64,000 nucleotides of DNA from Enoplolaimus lenunculus (Eukaryota; Nematoda; Enoplea; Enoplida; Thoracostomopsidae). The position numbers were made by a program, and so were the translations under genes. The stretch spans positions 1-64,000 of the forward strand of contig JASANG010003876.1 of assembly GCA_030248215.1 (NCBI GenBank), in the 5' to 3' direction. This document shows, one piece after another, positions 47,690 through 61,200 of this stretch. Numbering within the stretch: position 1 is the first letter of the stretch; every line of letters starts with the position of its first letter. The notes under the pieces are model-generated. The model was not told the origin of the DNA, made no database searches, and was given only the letters and a program-made list of their open reading frames with translations.

Positions 47690-48030
47690 AAGAGTGCATG
47701 ATACACTTTAACAAGAGTATGCAACTGGGTACATTCTATGTAGAAAAAATGTACCCAGCGCGCGTTGCATTTTTGGCTTACCCCCGTATTTGGGGGGGGG
47801 GTCAAAATCTCCATCGATGTTGAAATTCATGTGCTATTGTATATACTAAAATGTGGTCCGATTATATTTTCGGTGTTGGCTGGCGGATACACGTGTAAAA
47901 TGAACGTAAAATTGACCCCCCCCCCAAATGAGGGGGGTTGGCCGAAAACGCAACGCGTGCCGGTACATTCTTTAATACACAGAATGTACCCAGTTGCACA
48001 CTCTTGTTAGAGTGATCATCCACTCTTGGT
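47690..48030. mobile_element. MITE with CAAGAGTG...GTGCAACTGGG ends, copy 1
   Basis: Long inverted ends: CAAGAGTGCATGATACAC..., then AACAAGAGTATGCAACTGGG on the left; complements on the right ending CCACTCTTG. A C/G-run near the middle (CCCCC...GGGGGG) lies inside the arms. TTATAT flanks both sides and may be the target duplication. No coding capacity. A second copy is at 58379-58693 in an SLC6 intron. Confidence 0.8.
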
Positions 48031-51000
48031 TATATTTACCTGTTTTGCCAAATGTGGAACTTTGCAAAACGCCAAAATATGTTGACTGAACATTTTATTT
48101 ACGCACCTTGTGTACATTTTTAGGGCTCATTTGACGGTAGGAGAAGTCATGCGAATGCGAAACGAGCGAGAAGTTGAACCCAATTTCACCACTAACCCTT
48201 AACCATAAAATTTTGGTTTTGGTTCTTGTTAATGTGGATCTGCGGTAGCTTCTGCACTTTCTAAGTAATTGGTTTGCTTAACATTCTCTTATGAAGAAAG
48301 ATACTATTTTTGAAGTTTTGTAATAATTTTACAGTTTGTGAAATGTTTTTTACAGTTCTTGGGCAAAAGTACTACAATATTGTACAGACAACTGTTTTAT
48401 GCGACTGTTCCATAGGCATTCTCAAGCGGCGTCTACGTTATAACCAGAGCAGTCTCGGACCTGTTTAGTCGTTATTAGACTATTGTGTAGCATTTAGCAT
48501 TTTAAGAGCTTTATAAACCCCATATCATATTCAAATACTCGTAGTTGTCTGCTATCATCATTGTAGGTAAACCTCTTGTTCTTCAATCGTCATGTTATCC
48601 GAGTTTTGGCTGTTTACCCGATATTGACATCCTGAAGTTTAATCTTTACGTCATATCAACATGGGTCAAATCGTCACCCGCCTGCCTCGATTATCAATTG
48701 AATACCGCATCAACGCTATGGCTTGTTTGTAAGGCCTCTAAAATCAGGGTCGTATATATACAAGGGAAAAAATGGGATATATACGCTAACACAATTCCTG
48801 CGTAAACCAGCACGCTACTTTTACAGGATTTAGAATGAGCTTCTGAATACAAGAAGCATAAACATTTTTCAAGGTATACCCGTGCGAACCATAATCCATG
48901 ATACGCCGTCGATAAAAATGGATATGAATGGCCCTAAATGTCAGATTTGCTTATTTGTAGCCTGACCGCGGCCGTTAAACTTCTTAAACACACAAACACG
49001 ACCGTATACAATAGGAGAGATGAGTGAAATGTATCGCCAAACGAAACTTGTGAATAGAAAAAAGCCTTGACAGGAGAGGTTTAAATTTTTCCCACAACAC
49101 TGGTCCCTTTGCATAATGCGTTGGTACCAAAAATATAATTTTTTAAGCTCGTTATTTACAGGTATTCTTTACTGAAATGCCTATTGCAGGGAGCAACCAG
49201 GATTTCGTTTCGACGAAGGTTCCTTTACGAAAGGCTGAACACCGTAGACCAGACAGCCAATGAGTAAATTCAGCCTGTAAAAGTACCCATGTTTCATGAA
49301 GGCCGGACAAAGCTTCTGCGCGCGTCATAGGTTAATTGCCGGGCCCCATAAAATGAGCGAAAATTGAAAAACCAGCCCACAAACTGGTTAGGGAAACAGG
49401 GTAAGTATGTCAATATTAATCAGCAAACCACTGCGAAGTTATAGCTAGTATATTCTTGTTCAATTTCATACTATTGAACATCTAACCGATAGTGCTACCG
49501 TGCAATGTAGAACATGGTGAATTTTTCTGTAAGCTTTAAAAATTAATTTTCGAACCAGTACGTAAAGAAATCGAGTGAAACAAACTGGGCCTGTAGGCAA
49601 AGGGGATAATGGTGCTTCATCTGAGCTAATTGCAGGCCTGGATCAATCGATTTTTTGACTTTTTACATTGAGCAATTCCAAGCCGATATAAGAAAAACTT
49701 ACATTAAATTAACTAAATTGTTAGAACTAGCTTTAAAACTGTAAAATTTCACAACACACAGAGTATCTTTCCCCACCAAAAATCGTGGATCCAATGGTGC
49801 TGGTAATATATGAAGCAATTCTAACAGTAACGTATACGAAACACCCTTCAGCAGAATTTTTACTTGCTCTAAGCCGCTTATCTCACAGTTGAAGAAAGCA
49901 GCGGGCATAGTCATCGAAATTCATGCATCTTTCAAAGTTTTAATCTATAACCATATATAGGATGTAATATTCATCGACGGTTCAAGAAATTTTTGTCGTG
50001 GAGGCTGCGGGATACGAAATAGTGAAAAGGATCGTGCGCGAACTGAGCAACAAGCTAAAGGAAATTTTAGCTCCAAGTCTGAACACCAAATTGATGTTTT
50101 GATTCCTATTGTTGGGGCGTGACCTGATCCATCGCTGCATGATCCTCCGGTGGTAGTATTTTGTCGCGGTCACGGGTCAAAAATCTGCTGCTTCTGTTTT
50201 AGTTTGAGAAAACTCGTTTGAACTTTGTGTAAGTGTGGAAAAAAATCTTATTAATATTTCATGAGAAGCGAAATAATGCGAGCACATGCTGAACTATGAG
50301 TGTTTTGTAAGAATGTTTTACTTAAAATAAATGTATCAGGGTGTACAACATAGGGGCATTTATTATGAACTTCCATAAAAATTATAATGAAAAAATTGAA
50401 AAGTTCACAGGCTTTTAATTAAATTACTGCCTGGCTCCCGATGGTAAAATTCATTTTTTCGAGTACATTTTATCTGGCGTTGTACCCACCCGAAACAAAT
50501 CCATGACTGCGCAAGTGAAGTTTTATAAAGTTAAATCATAAAATATGTTGTTGCTGAACTTAGTTATGATGTGTATGCAAATTATAATGCTTGGTCGTTA
50601 AATTCGTGCTTTTGAAGCTTGCTCTCTGAGGTTAACACGTTTGCCTTTGAGGAGGTCGAAGATTCAAGTCCTGAGCGATGGAAGGTCGTTTTTGTTTCAA
50701 ATCCTGAGCGATGGACGGTCGTTTTTGTAGGCATATTTACAGTAAAAAATATTTGCAAGCTATACTTAGATTTTTTTATTGTGAATCTTTAACCCAGCTA
50801 TCAAAGTGAAATATGTGATGTGAGGTGATAATGTATAGCTTTCCTGTTTTGTGGGGTTCTACTACAGCGCTAAATATTTCTGTTATCAGGTTTTCCGATA
50901 TGCTGTTTTTATATAAATCTTAAAAATAAAAACAGAGCAACAGATGTTTATGCTTTGCTAGCTAGGAAAGCTTTACCAGCTCGCATTATTATAGAACGTT

Positions 51001-51081
51001 AGTCCCCTATCTGGGATAGGACCACCTGAAGGTCTTCACACATGAGGAATGTTTAATTTCCATCCTCTTCAATTTCCACCG
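48031..51081. other. Intergenic with a tRNA-like sequence, no gene
   Basis: Bases 50611-50685 contain a tRNA-like stretch ending GAAGATTCAAGTCCTGAGCG. The following phrase TCCTGAGCGATGGA(A/C)GGTCG is locally duplicated at about 50671 and 50704. No other feature supported. Confidence 0.4.
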
Positions 51082-51518
51082 TACTGTATACCCGAACAGG
51101 GGGGACTGATATTTATTTGATGTCTCGAGTGGGTACCCCCTGTTATTCGGCTACGGACTGTTATTTTTTTAACCCGCCCTCGTCGCCCATCGTTACTGCT
51201 ATATGTGGTATTGCAGTTGTCCGTTGAATTAAACGTTTTTTTCGTCTTGTGTCAATAGCTTGAGCGATAATGTAAGGTTATACTTAGGAATGTACTTTCA
51301 AAACTTAAGTAAGCTTTATAGTTTCAAACTCAACTTTACTTGGTCCTGGAGTGATTTATGCGCTATAATTAGAGATAACTGTCATGTATGGACTCTAATT
51401 CGGGTTTAGGGACTCTATCCACCTACGGACTTTTATTAGGGATACAGACTCCTAATGATTGAGACTCAAAATGGGGACCACTCTCTTATTACACTCCTCT
51501 TATTCGGGTTGTACAGTA
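51082..51518 (+). mobile_element. MITE of the CTGTAGTGACCCGAATAAG family, copy 2
   Basis: Same orientation and internal order as 10160-10568. Ends read TACTGTATACCCGAACAGG and CTTATTCGGGTTGTACAGTA, so TA flanks both ends, fitting a TA target duplication. Confidence 0.82.
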
Positions 51519-52446
51519 CGAGCTACATCGACACACGTGTACATTTAGAGACGACCTGTTTAGTTTGATCAGAGAAATATTCGGCTGTAGCAAGAAATCC
51601 AGCTAAGTAGCCCTCTGACCCCAAGCGCACCTATCGCCCGCAAAACAAAAATACACCATGGTTTGATTTCACCGCGCGATGAGATCCTACATTAAAACTT
51701 GAATAGTGGCTGTTGCACTCACACCGCTTGGCTATACGGCTTCAATTGAATATTCTGGGGCAAGCAGCGAAAGGGCAAACACCACTAAACGGGCTCGCAA
51801 GAAATTGGAGGTGCACGAAGTTAGTCCAAAATTACAGCTAAAAGTTACATCACGTATAGACAGTGCTCCTAATGTTCTCTGAAACTGATTAACGCGTACC
51901 AATACATCCATTGCCGGCGCATTTCAAGTACAATCGCCGCAAGTAAACTTTCCGCCGGAGAATGGCTAGAGTAAGCACTAAAGAAGTAAGAAAAGACGGG
52001 TGGACTCAGGCAGAACTTCTAGAATAGCATGAAATGGACACAGAAGCGACCGTGTATCATAACAATTATATGTTAACCCTATCCAACATTAGGATTCTGT
52101 CACGACCGAGTTAAATCTACCCAAAATTCACAACTCAGAACAAAACTGCAAGCTTGCATATCATACATCATATCTTCGATCAGCTTAGGCAAAGTGTTAA
52201 ACAGAGAAGGAATGCAAGACTCGAAAACATCTAGTAAGTTTTGAAAAGTTGAAAACGCTATCCATGACAATCACTCAAATGTCGTTATCTCCAAAATGGA
52301 TATTTTCCATAAGCAGCACTGCTGGACCGGTTATATTTCATAAAATTACCACATGTTCGCAACAAAAGCAAAACAGCAAATATAAATCCTAAATCGAACT
52401 TCAGCCCCATCGACACGGTAGGAAAGTAAAAGGTTTTGGTAGCTAT
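51519..52446. other. Intergenic, nothing recognised
   Basis: Higher GC than its surroundings in places, but no supported frame, RNA or repeat. Confidence 0.4.
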
Positions 52447-52765
52447 CAGGGTACAACCGGAGGTCTGCCTCCGGCTCCGGCTCTGGCAGAATTTTAGCCG
52501 GAGGTTCCGGCGATTTCAGTAGTAAAATTTAGCATAATTTTGCAAAATTTATGTGTTTAGCGCGTTTCGTTCTGCGTTTGTCACAATTTTCAGGAAAGAA
52601 TTTCCGAAAGTTCGCAGAAAGTTAGCGTAAAACCAAACAACGTAACAACATATTGCAGATATTGGCTAAAATTAACTAATTAACCGTCATTGTTACTAAC
52701 CTAATTTCGCCTCACTTCCGACTACGGCTCCGGCTCCGGTATTTTTCACCTCCGGTGGCACCCTG
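52447..52765. mobile_element. hAT-like MITE with 8 bp target duplication
   Basis: The 319 bp element begins CAGGGTACAACCGGAGGT and ends CCTCCGGTGGCACCCTG, inverted ends of about 18 bp. GTAGCTAT directly flanks both sides (52439-52446 and 52766-52773), an 8 bp duplication. CAGGG ends and an 8 bp duplication are hallmarks of the hAT superfamily. GGCTCCGG words line both ends. No transposase. A related copy is at about 56990-57236. Confidence 0.85.
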
Positions 52766-52773
52766 GTAGCTAT

Positions 52774-53446
52774 ATATATACAAATATGTGCACTCAAATA
52801 CGTATAAATTTCGGTTATAATTTTCAAACCAATATTCGAGGTTGAATCTGGAAATGAACTGACGGTCAAATTAAAACGACCGAATATTTGTTGTGAGATG
52901 GAACAAATTAAATTTAAAAACTAAAATAAGAAAACTAAAAATAAATTAATACATTAAACTTTTGGGTAAATTCTGTGCGAAATTTGTGCTAAAATATTGT
53001 GTTAACTTTTTCAATAGAAATTGATGTTAAATTATTGTGCAAAATTTATGCTATTACTGCGTTAAATTTATGCTAAAACAAAAAATTAACCTAAAATACG
53101 GTTGAATTTATACTTAAATAAAGTACTTAGGGTTAAATCAGATTGTCAAACTTTAAATGGAAAGTTATGCTAAGAGAAGAAAATATGCTATATTATGTAA
53201 TAAATTTTGGCTTGAACATTGTTTTGTTAAAATAAAAATTTATCCTGAAATACGCTAATAATTTTAAGCTAAGGTACAAAATTAACTCGAAATACTGTGC
53301 TTGTATATACTTAAGCTAAAACAGGAATTTACGCTAAAATGCTGTGTTAAATATATTGTTAGGAAAAATTTGTGGTATGCAACTGTGTCAAATTCATGCT
53401 CAAAAGTGTTACATTTAACACATTGTTGTTTGCCTATAATAAGCAC
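52774..53446. repeat. Degenerate TTAAATTTATGCTAAAA repeat
   Basis: From about 52965 to 53400, loose tandem copies of words like AATTTATGCTAAAATACTGTG occur with variable spacing of about 20-30 bp. No coding content. Confidence 0.5.
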
Positions 53447-53860
53447 ACTATAGTGACCGAATAAGAGGGGGTAATAAAGGGGGTCCTCATTTCGAGTCCT
53501 AATCAATTGGTGTCCGTGTCCCTAATAAGAGTCTGTAAGCGAATAGAGTCCTTAAACCATAGAGACCATAAATGTCAAATATCCCTAATTGTAGTGCATA
53601 ACTGCAAGACCAAATAAAGTTGATCTCGAAACTTTAAAGCATACTTAATAAGTTTTGAAAGTACATTCCTAAGTGTATTACATCATCGCCTTGGCTTATG
53701 GTAGACAAATAAACGTTTTATTCAATGGCTAGTTGAAATATTGGATATATATCAGTATCGAAGGGCGACGGATGACCTGTTAAGAATATGTAACAGTCCG
53801 TAACCGAATAACAGTGGGAAATAAATATCAGTCGTCCCTCTTATTCGGGTCACTACAGTA
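53447..53860 (-). mobile_element. MITE of the CTGTAGTGACCCGAATAAG family, copy 3
   Basis: Inverted relative to copies at 10160 and 51082. Ends read ACTATAGTGACCGAATAAG and CTTATTCGGGTCACTACAG. Shared interior landmarks occur in reverse order. Confidence 0.82.
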
Positions 53861-54844
53861 ATATAGTTTGGTCTACAACTATGAATGATGTGATACAAAA
53901 GTACCTCACTTGTGTTGTATGCCCAACTGTTAAACATGTTTTTCTACATCTTCTTATCGTCACCTTCTATATTAGGTTGATAATTTCTAACACGGCGACA
54001 CTTTTGTGTTCGAGCTTCGAAATATAATTATATACATGTGATCCTTCATATTTGTATGCTCTTTTCACTAGTTTTGCTAAGCTTTTTTCAAGTGTAATTA
54101 TATTAAGCAGATATCGGATAGACGCTTTAAAGGGTTGGATTGCATTAATTACAAAAGGTAGAAAAGTTGTCGCTAATTTTTAGCGAAAATTATTCTGAAG
54201 GTACACAGTCACGCGGATTGTTTGTCTTGACGTTTTCCTGAAACAGTCGTGATGGGAACTGAGCCTATACATCTAATGGTTTCGTTGCAGCTTTGCCACT
54301 TTTGTTTCTGGCTCCGGCAAAATTTTGCATCCACGAATGTCACTTCAATTTTACAGGAGTATCCGAGATATGTCTTTGAAGCTATCAGAACTTGTTTAGT
54401 TTGCTGATACAATAGTAATAAGCATGTCGTTTATATTTTTAGGGTATAACGAGTCATAACACTATCATAAATTTAAAGCGCTGTTCTCAGCTTATTACTC
54501 TACGTATTCTGCTCATTGGTGCCCTAGGGCTGTGTAACCAGTTCTAGAAATTTGGGACAAATAACGTATTCCAGTTTTGGACAAATAATGTTTTCCGCAA
54601 AAGTTCTAGCTATGTATTCGATATAGAATTTATTTAATTTCAATCGTTTCTGTTATTAACTATTTAACCTGTTTGAAAACAAACATGTTTACCCAATTTT
54701 GGCCACAAATAAAGCATTTCTCAACTATGGACAGACAACTGAATATTGAACAAATGTTTGATCCCTAGCGTACGGTCAAATATTAAGTTTAAATAACATT
54801 TAAATTGTACAAAAAATATAAAAAATTGCCTCAAATGAGAAAGT
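53861..54844. other. Sequence upstream of the SLC6 gene
   Basis: No gene. This should contain the promoter and 5' leader of the SLC6 gene, but I cannot point to a TATA box or transcription start with confidence. AT-rich runs lie at 54785-54835. The phrase GGGACAAATAA / GGACAAATAATG is repeated near 54555-54590. Confidence 0.35.
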
Positions 54845-55232
54845 ATGCATACGAATGAGGAGAGAGAAAAGATACCCTTATATCCGGTTAATCAAATAGA
54901 ATCTGAAAAACGCGGCAGTTCCGGTGGAAATAGACCCCCACCAAGAAATGCAGACGATTGGGCTGCTAATGGTGGCGCTTCAGATAAACAAGATGATGAA
55001 ATAAATCAACAACAGCAAGGGGACACAAAATTGACGTATCAAGGAGGGAGTGCCCCTGACGGAAGTATGGGACACGGTGGCGGTGCAGGAGGAGCGCAGT
55101 TGCAAGATGCTGGCCCGCCCCCTAGAGACAAATGGAGTTCGTGGGTGGATTTTTTGCTATCATGTGTCGGATATGCGATCGGACTTGGAAACGTATGGCG
55201 GTTTCCGTATTTATGCTACGAAAATGGTGGTG
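54845..55232 (+). CDS. SLC6 exon 1: N-terminus and TM1
   Basis: Encodes the long cytoplasmic tail and the start of the core at [19 protein letters not shown]. Ends in the split codon G|GT before donor GTAAGT at 55233. Confidence 0.9.
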
Positions 55233-58200
55233 GTAAGTTGGCAAAGGGTGCGGTATTTAGGAAGTGGCATATATAAAGCTGGCTACAGGTGGTACATTAT
55301 AGTGAAATTTTTTGAAAAGAAAAACCACTATTTATTCCGTTTTAACGGAGATTCCGGAGCTTCCCATGTGCCGTTAGTAATATTTTGGTACTTATTTATT
55401 TTCACACCATCAAACGTTCCTTTTACCCGCAATGATTAAAAAGGCTTATTGTTAAGCATTAGGGTAATGGCTTTGGCTTTAGCTTAAAGATTTAACCTGC
55501 CCCCATTGACTGTTAAATGGCTCCTTTTGGAAGCTGTCAAACGAGGGCGGAGCAAATTATCTAAAAGTAGGGATTCCATACGCAAAAACGCACTAAATAA
55601 CGGTGGAAAAACTCGTGTGCGAGTAACCAAATAAGCGCGAATAACGTAATGTTAACCCTGAATTGCGTCTAAGTCGCAAAATGTTTGAAATCGCATTGCG
55701 GATCGGTTTTGTCGAGGGCCTCCAGATACCAGCAACCCTAGAATGGGGGGGGGGCGGTAGCGAAGTTGGCTTAAAAACAATAAGCAGTAATGCATGGTGA
55801 CGTTCTGGCTTCTACAAAATTAACAGCAGTGTAGAAAACATGAGCGTAGCCAAGATTTCGTTTCGGATTGGATAACTTTTACCTTTGCAACTTATTTTAC
55901 AGACTGTAAAAGTGTTTTTTGAGCGCTGACAAAAATTTAGGTCCCATATATCCCATCTTTCTTTCTTAGTGTACACCGAAGGCGGTAAAAGCCAAGCAGG
56001 GAGCCAGTGTATTTAGCGAGATTTTGCTTTGACGGCTTCCATTTCAATGTTTAAAGTTGTTATGCATGCGTAATCCAAGCAGTGAACTCGAATGTTTTGT
56101 GCAAAATCACGCGTAAATCAAAGTCTTTGGTATGTTAACTTGCAGAAAATCCATTTCAAAATGCTTCAAAGAGTTTGCCAAATGTGCAAGTATTTCGTCT
56201 TACGGTTGCGCTATACTTGACGTCCGGCGCCGTCCGTCACTCTTCGTCACCCGTACGGAGCCGTCCGTCCTTGTTCGTCACCCGTACGGTTCGATCCGTC
56301 ACCGTCCGTCACCCGTAAAGCGCTGTCCGTGACCGTCCGTGATGCGTACTTCGCCGTCTGTCACCGTTCGTATCACAAGTTATCGTACGTGAGTTATTGT
56401 GACACGATATCGCACGGAGACGGACGATGCCGTACGGTGACGGACGGCGCAGTACGGGTGACGCACGGTGACGGGCGGTGCCGTATGGTTGGACGGCGCC
56501 GGCCGTCAATAAAGTATAGCACAACCCTCAATCATGTGATTATCTGAAATTTTAAAATAAAGTTTTCAAATCAATCTTACTTTTAAAGTTATTAAGTTTC
56601 TTGCAAACGAAATAATAAGCACGGATTAATTGCAAGACTCATGGTAATTGGGTGTGCCGCAGGGAGACATTAGACAGGGGGACTTAACGTAGATACTGGT
56701 ATCCTTGGCTTACGTTCACGCTAAAGTTTGGACTAAGGCTTAGTAGCAGATCGTAGCAATTAGCACCGGTCAGTTGAAGTTTGTCTCGTATTAATTAAAA
56801 ACCCGCCGATAAAAAATTAATGATAGAGGTAAAGTAGCAAACTTTATCGTTTTCGAAGGAAATAGAGGCAAACAACATTTTTCTAGCTCACCATGCTCTC
56901 TCACAAGGGTTGTTGTGACATTTATTTAGCGAGTTTTCGAAATAATATTATGACTAGTGATGGGAATCGGATATTTTTTCATATGTGGATATCCGGCAAT
57001 TTGTCAACAGTTCCGAAATCTATATACATTTTTGGTAAGGAATAAGCGTAAAACCAATCGATTTAAACAATACATTACAAATATTTGCTAGAATTAACAT
57101 ATTAAACATCATTTTAACTACAAATTTCGACTCACCTCCGGCTTCACCTTAGGCTCTAGCTCTGGCCAAGTTTTGTTGACTCCCGACCTCGGCTCGGGCC
57201 CCGGTTCTGGTACTTTTAACCTCCGGTTGTACCCTATTAATTATGGCTGGTCGTTCTAGAATGATATACAGAAATAAGATTAAGCTTTAGCCTAAACATG
57301 ACGTTTATTTTCAGCCTGACTAAACCAAAGTTTAGCTGTATTTAAGTTTTCCAGCTGTGTACCCGTCTCCTACTAGCCGGATCTCTATAATTATCGTGTG
57401 CCTGTTTTTGGATTAATCCAGAATTTATTTGACTAAGTTTTCATTTTTCATTTTTGTGTTTCAGGTGCTTTCCTTATTCCTTATGTGATGTCATTAGTGT
57501 TCTGTGGAATTCCTTTGTTCCTACTTGAAACATCTTGGGGACAACTGTTGAACGTAGGTGGTCTTGGAATGTGGAAAATTTGTCCCATATTTAAAGGTTA
57601 GTTCGAGTTTAATAGTTTTCTAGTATTAACAATTTTGTTTTAAGTCTTGAAAATATATATTATGTTGAAGTTTAAATAGTCGTAATAGAAAAATTTTAAA
57701 ACAAAAGCCTTTAATAGAGTAGGTGTCTGAAAGTGAAAACAATTTCAAAGGTTATTCATGGTGGTATGGCCACGTGTTGAATATGAATAGTCCCGATAAT
57801 AATATGATTTACCTTATATTCTGTAAATAGCATAGATCAATATACACGCAAAAACAACATAATTATATTAAGCATACTTATATATGGACTTTGAAGTCCA
57901 ACGATTAATTGCCACATTTCAAACTACTGAAGCGGTGTCAGTAATAAAATGGTAGTATAACGCATTTGGGTTTGATATACCGTATTTTAAAACGCTTTTT
58001 GCAAGTGACAAAACTCTGAAATGAGTAGCTTTTCTCAGCAGTATAAATGCATTTCGAATTGTAAGAAGCGCTGTGCGGTCTTGATATGATTCAGAAAAGT
58101 AATAAAAACTGTTCGATTTCTGAAATCTGGCCACTGTAAAGAACAGAGGCGGAACAGTATTATAACCATATTCCTAAGCCTAAGCTTAAGCGCAAGCCTA

Positions 58201-61200
58201 AGCCTTAGCGTAAGAATCAGCATATTCCTAAGCCTAACCGTAACCCTAACCTAAGCCTAAGCCTAACCTAAGCCATGTATAAAAATTAGTATAAAGCTTA
58301 AGCTTACTCTATTGCAGTCCCACAGAAAAGCGTTCCGCCCTTGATCTTTACATGGGCCAGAAATCTTTTACATAATGTCGTGAATGGATAATAATCGCTA
58401 TTTAACAAGAGTGTGCAACTTGTTACATTGTGTGTAGTAAAGAATGTACCTGGCCCGCGTTGGGTTTTTGCTCTACCCCCTCTCATTTAGCGGGTGTGTA
58501 CAACCGGTCGAATCATGACACTTCATGTAAGCGCATCAAACATGTTTCCTTTATAATTCAATTTTGCGGTTTTCATGGGATAAAGACCCCCTCTAAACAA
58601 GGAAGTGGGTGGGCCAAAAACGCAACGCTCAGTGGTACATTTTGTACCACGCGGACCCCATAAGTTTCACACTCTTGTCATTATCCACTCTTGATAATAT
58701 TGATAGGCAAGCAAACAACTTTTGGTTTGTGTAAACATTTTTGAATTCGTTCTATTTCAGGGGTCGGCATTGCGGCTGCAGTAATGGCATTTTGGCTCAA
58801 CATTTTCTACATCGTAGTACTTGCATGGGCCATATTCTACCTGTTCGCGTCATTCAACACTAAACTACCATGGGGTTCATGTAATCATTGGTGGAATTCA
58901 GACGCTTGCCGACCAGGTTAGTTTCTTTTAAATGTACATTGCCAACTAGACACATTTTTTATTTAGTTCAATAATTTCAGATAGGGATTCACATATCAAT
59001 CAAGAACAATTTGTCGCCTAACAGTTGCTGAAGGCTAAGGCTAAGTGTAAGAATAATTCTTAATCTAAGTCTAAAGATGAACGACAATGAGAAGTATAAA
59101 ACTAGAAACAGTGACGTAACCAGGTGTTTCTTTCTGAGAGTATTAATTTTTGAATCTTTAGTATTGAAAACAAAGACATTTAGGTTAACTTTTATTTTGG
59201 GATGTTTGTTAGCAGTTATAGGCACGGTTTCTGCTTGCAACATAATGAACCGTTCGGATTTTTATAAAACGTAACTCATTCTTTCTAAAATGCTCGCTGA
59301 ACCAGTCATTCAGAACATTATTCTAAAAACTTAATAAATGTGTTTTTTGTCAGATTACAATCGTGAATGCTCGACAATCGAACAAATTCAACGATCCGTG
59401 CTCAACGTATCTAAAATCACCAAGGAACTCTTGCAACAGCACCACTGGTCATCGGCAATGATTCCAGTGAATACAACCCTCTGCCCGGCCAATATTTCAT
59501 CACCCGTTCGTGAATTTTGGGAGTAAGTGTCCGGTTTGTTATATCATAGTGCAATTGGCCTTGTAGTGATATCATTGAATAGTGGTTGAGTGGGCAACAT
59601 GTCCAGCTTCGAAGCGCGTGTACCGTTTCATGGCTGATATAATATTTCATCGCAAATTGGACTTAAAGATATTGCTTTCGTTCTCATGTCTGAGTTGAGA
59701 AATAATCGCAGCAGTGGGCACAGTCTGAAAGAAACTCACAGAATTTTTTCTTACCTAAAGTAGCAGAGCCCATTTTATTAGCATTAAGTGACGGTCATTC
59801 ATGAATGAACTATTGGCCAGTCCACAAAACTAAAAAATATTGGTTATGTAATTAGTTACCTTTCTAAACAATCGACGGTGGCCTAATTTATACCAATGTG
59901 TTACGGCCGATTTTAGTGCCAGTTCAGCTCTGCGATTATGATTTAGACACACGAAGGAAGCTTTTTCTACCACTGTTGATTAAAAAAACAATTTGAATTT
60001 TTTTAATTAGTGAAAAATTTATTTGTTTAAATTCGCCAAAAATATAAATTTTTAGAAAACGTGTCCTACAATTGAGCACAGGCATTGATGACGGAGGATA
60101 TATGCGCTGGGAGCTTGCTGGCAGCCTACTACTTGCATGGATCTTGTGTTATTTGTGTATATTTAAAGGTGTGAAATGGACCGGTAAAGTAAGTTTTGAT
60201 GATACATTAATTGGAAGCAAATCAAGTTCGTAGCCATGTCAGCATATTAGGCGGCGTAAAAATATTAAAAATTTTCAGGAGTTATAAAAAAGCTTTCATA
60301 TTATTTGTAAGCGAATTTGAATATTTTCCAATGGGGATTAAAAATGTTTCAGGGGGACTGAGCCACCTCTGGCCTTTGTGACTATGGGTCCATGCCAAAT
60401 ATGCCGTTTGTAACTTGTCGAAAGTTTAGATATCCACTTTATTTCTTCAGCTTGAGTTTGCTCAAAAACAATTCCATTATGAAATTTTTTTCTGTGCACG
60501 TCGATCTACATTTATTTGCCCCTGTGTATATTTAGCTATATATTAAAATTTTAAAATGTTTATCACATCCTGGCGATAGGTGCAACGCATACGTTTGAAA
60601 ACGTAAATGTTAGGCATCAAAGTAAGGATTTTTTTGTTTAATAAATTTGTTTTTAATTTAGGTTGTTTATTTCACTGCTTTATTTCCGTATTTTCTTTTG
60701 TTCGTCATTTTGATACGTGGGGTGACACTTCCGGGCGCGATGACAGGCATACAATTTTATCTCAAGCCTAATTTAACGAAACTGCTCGAGTCACAAGTGA
60801 GTTTTGAACGATCATTCACGAATAAATTTTTGAAAGAAAAACAATTTTAAAAATAAAACTTTCTTGAAAATTGAAACTTAGTTTCTTAAAACAATATAAT
60901 ATGATTAAGGATAGAATTTTTGGTTTTTAGCATATAAATTACGTCCAGAAATTGAAGTTCGCTCTCAAGAACGAGGTATGCTTTGTGTAACTGTAGAGTC
61001 AAAGACGCAAAAAATGTAACAAGCGTTAGTATTTTTGAAACTTGGCATATAAGCATAGGTACCCAGCGCTAGGTTTTGAATTCCTGTTAGGCGGATAATT
61101 GAATGCATTAACGGGATTGGAATATTAAACGAGTCCAAAATTTAGTTTGTAGCTTGTTCAATTTGCGAACTATTATGTAACCACGTAGAATTTCATGACT

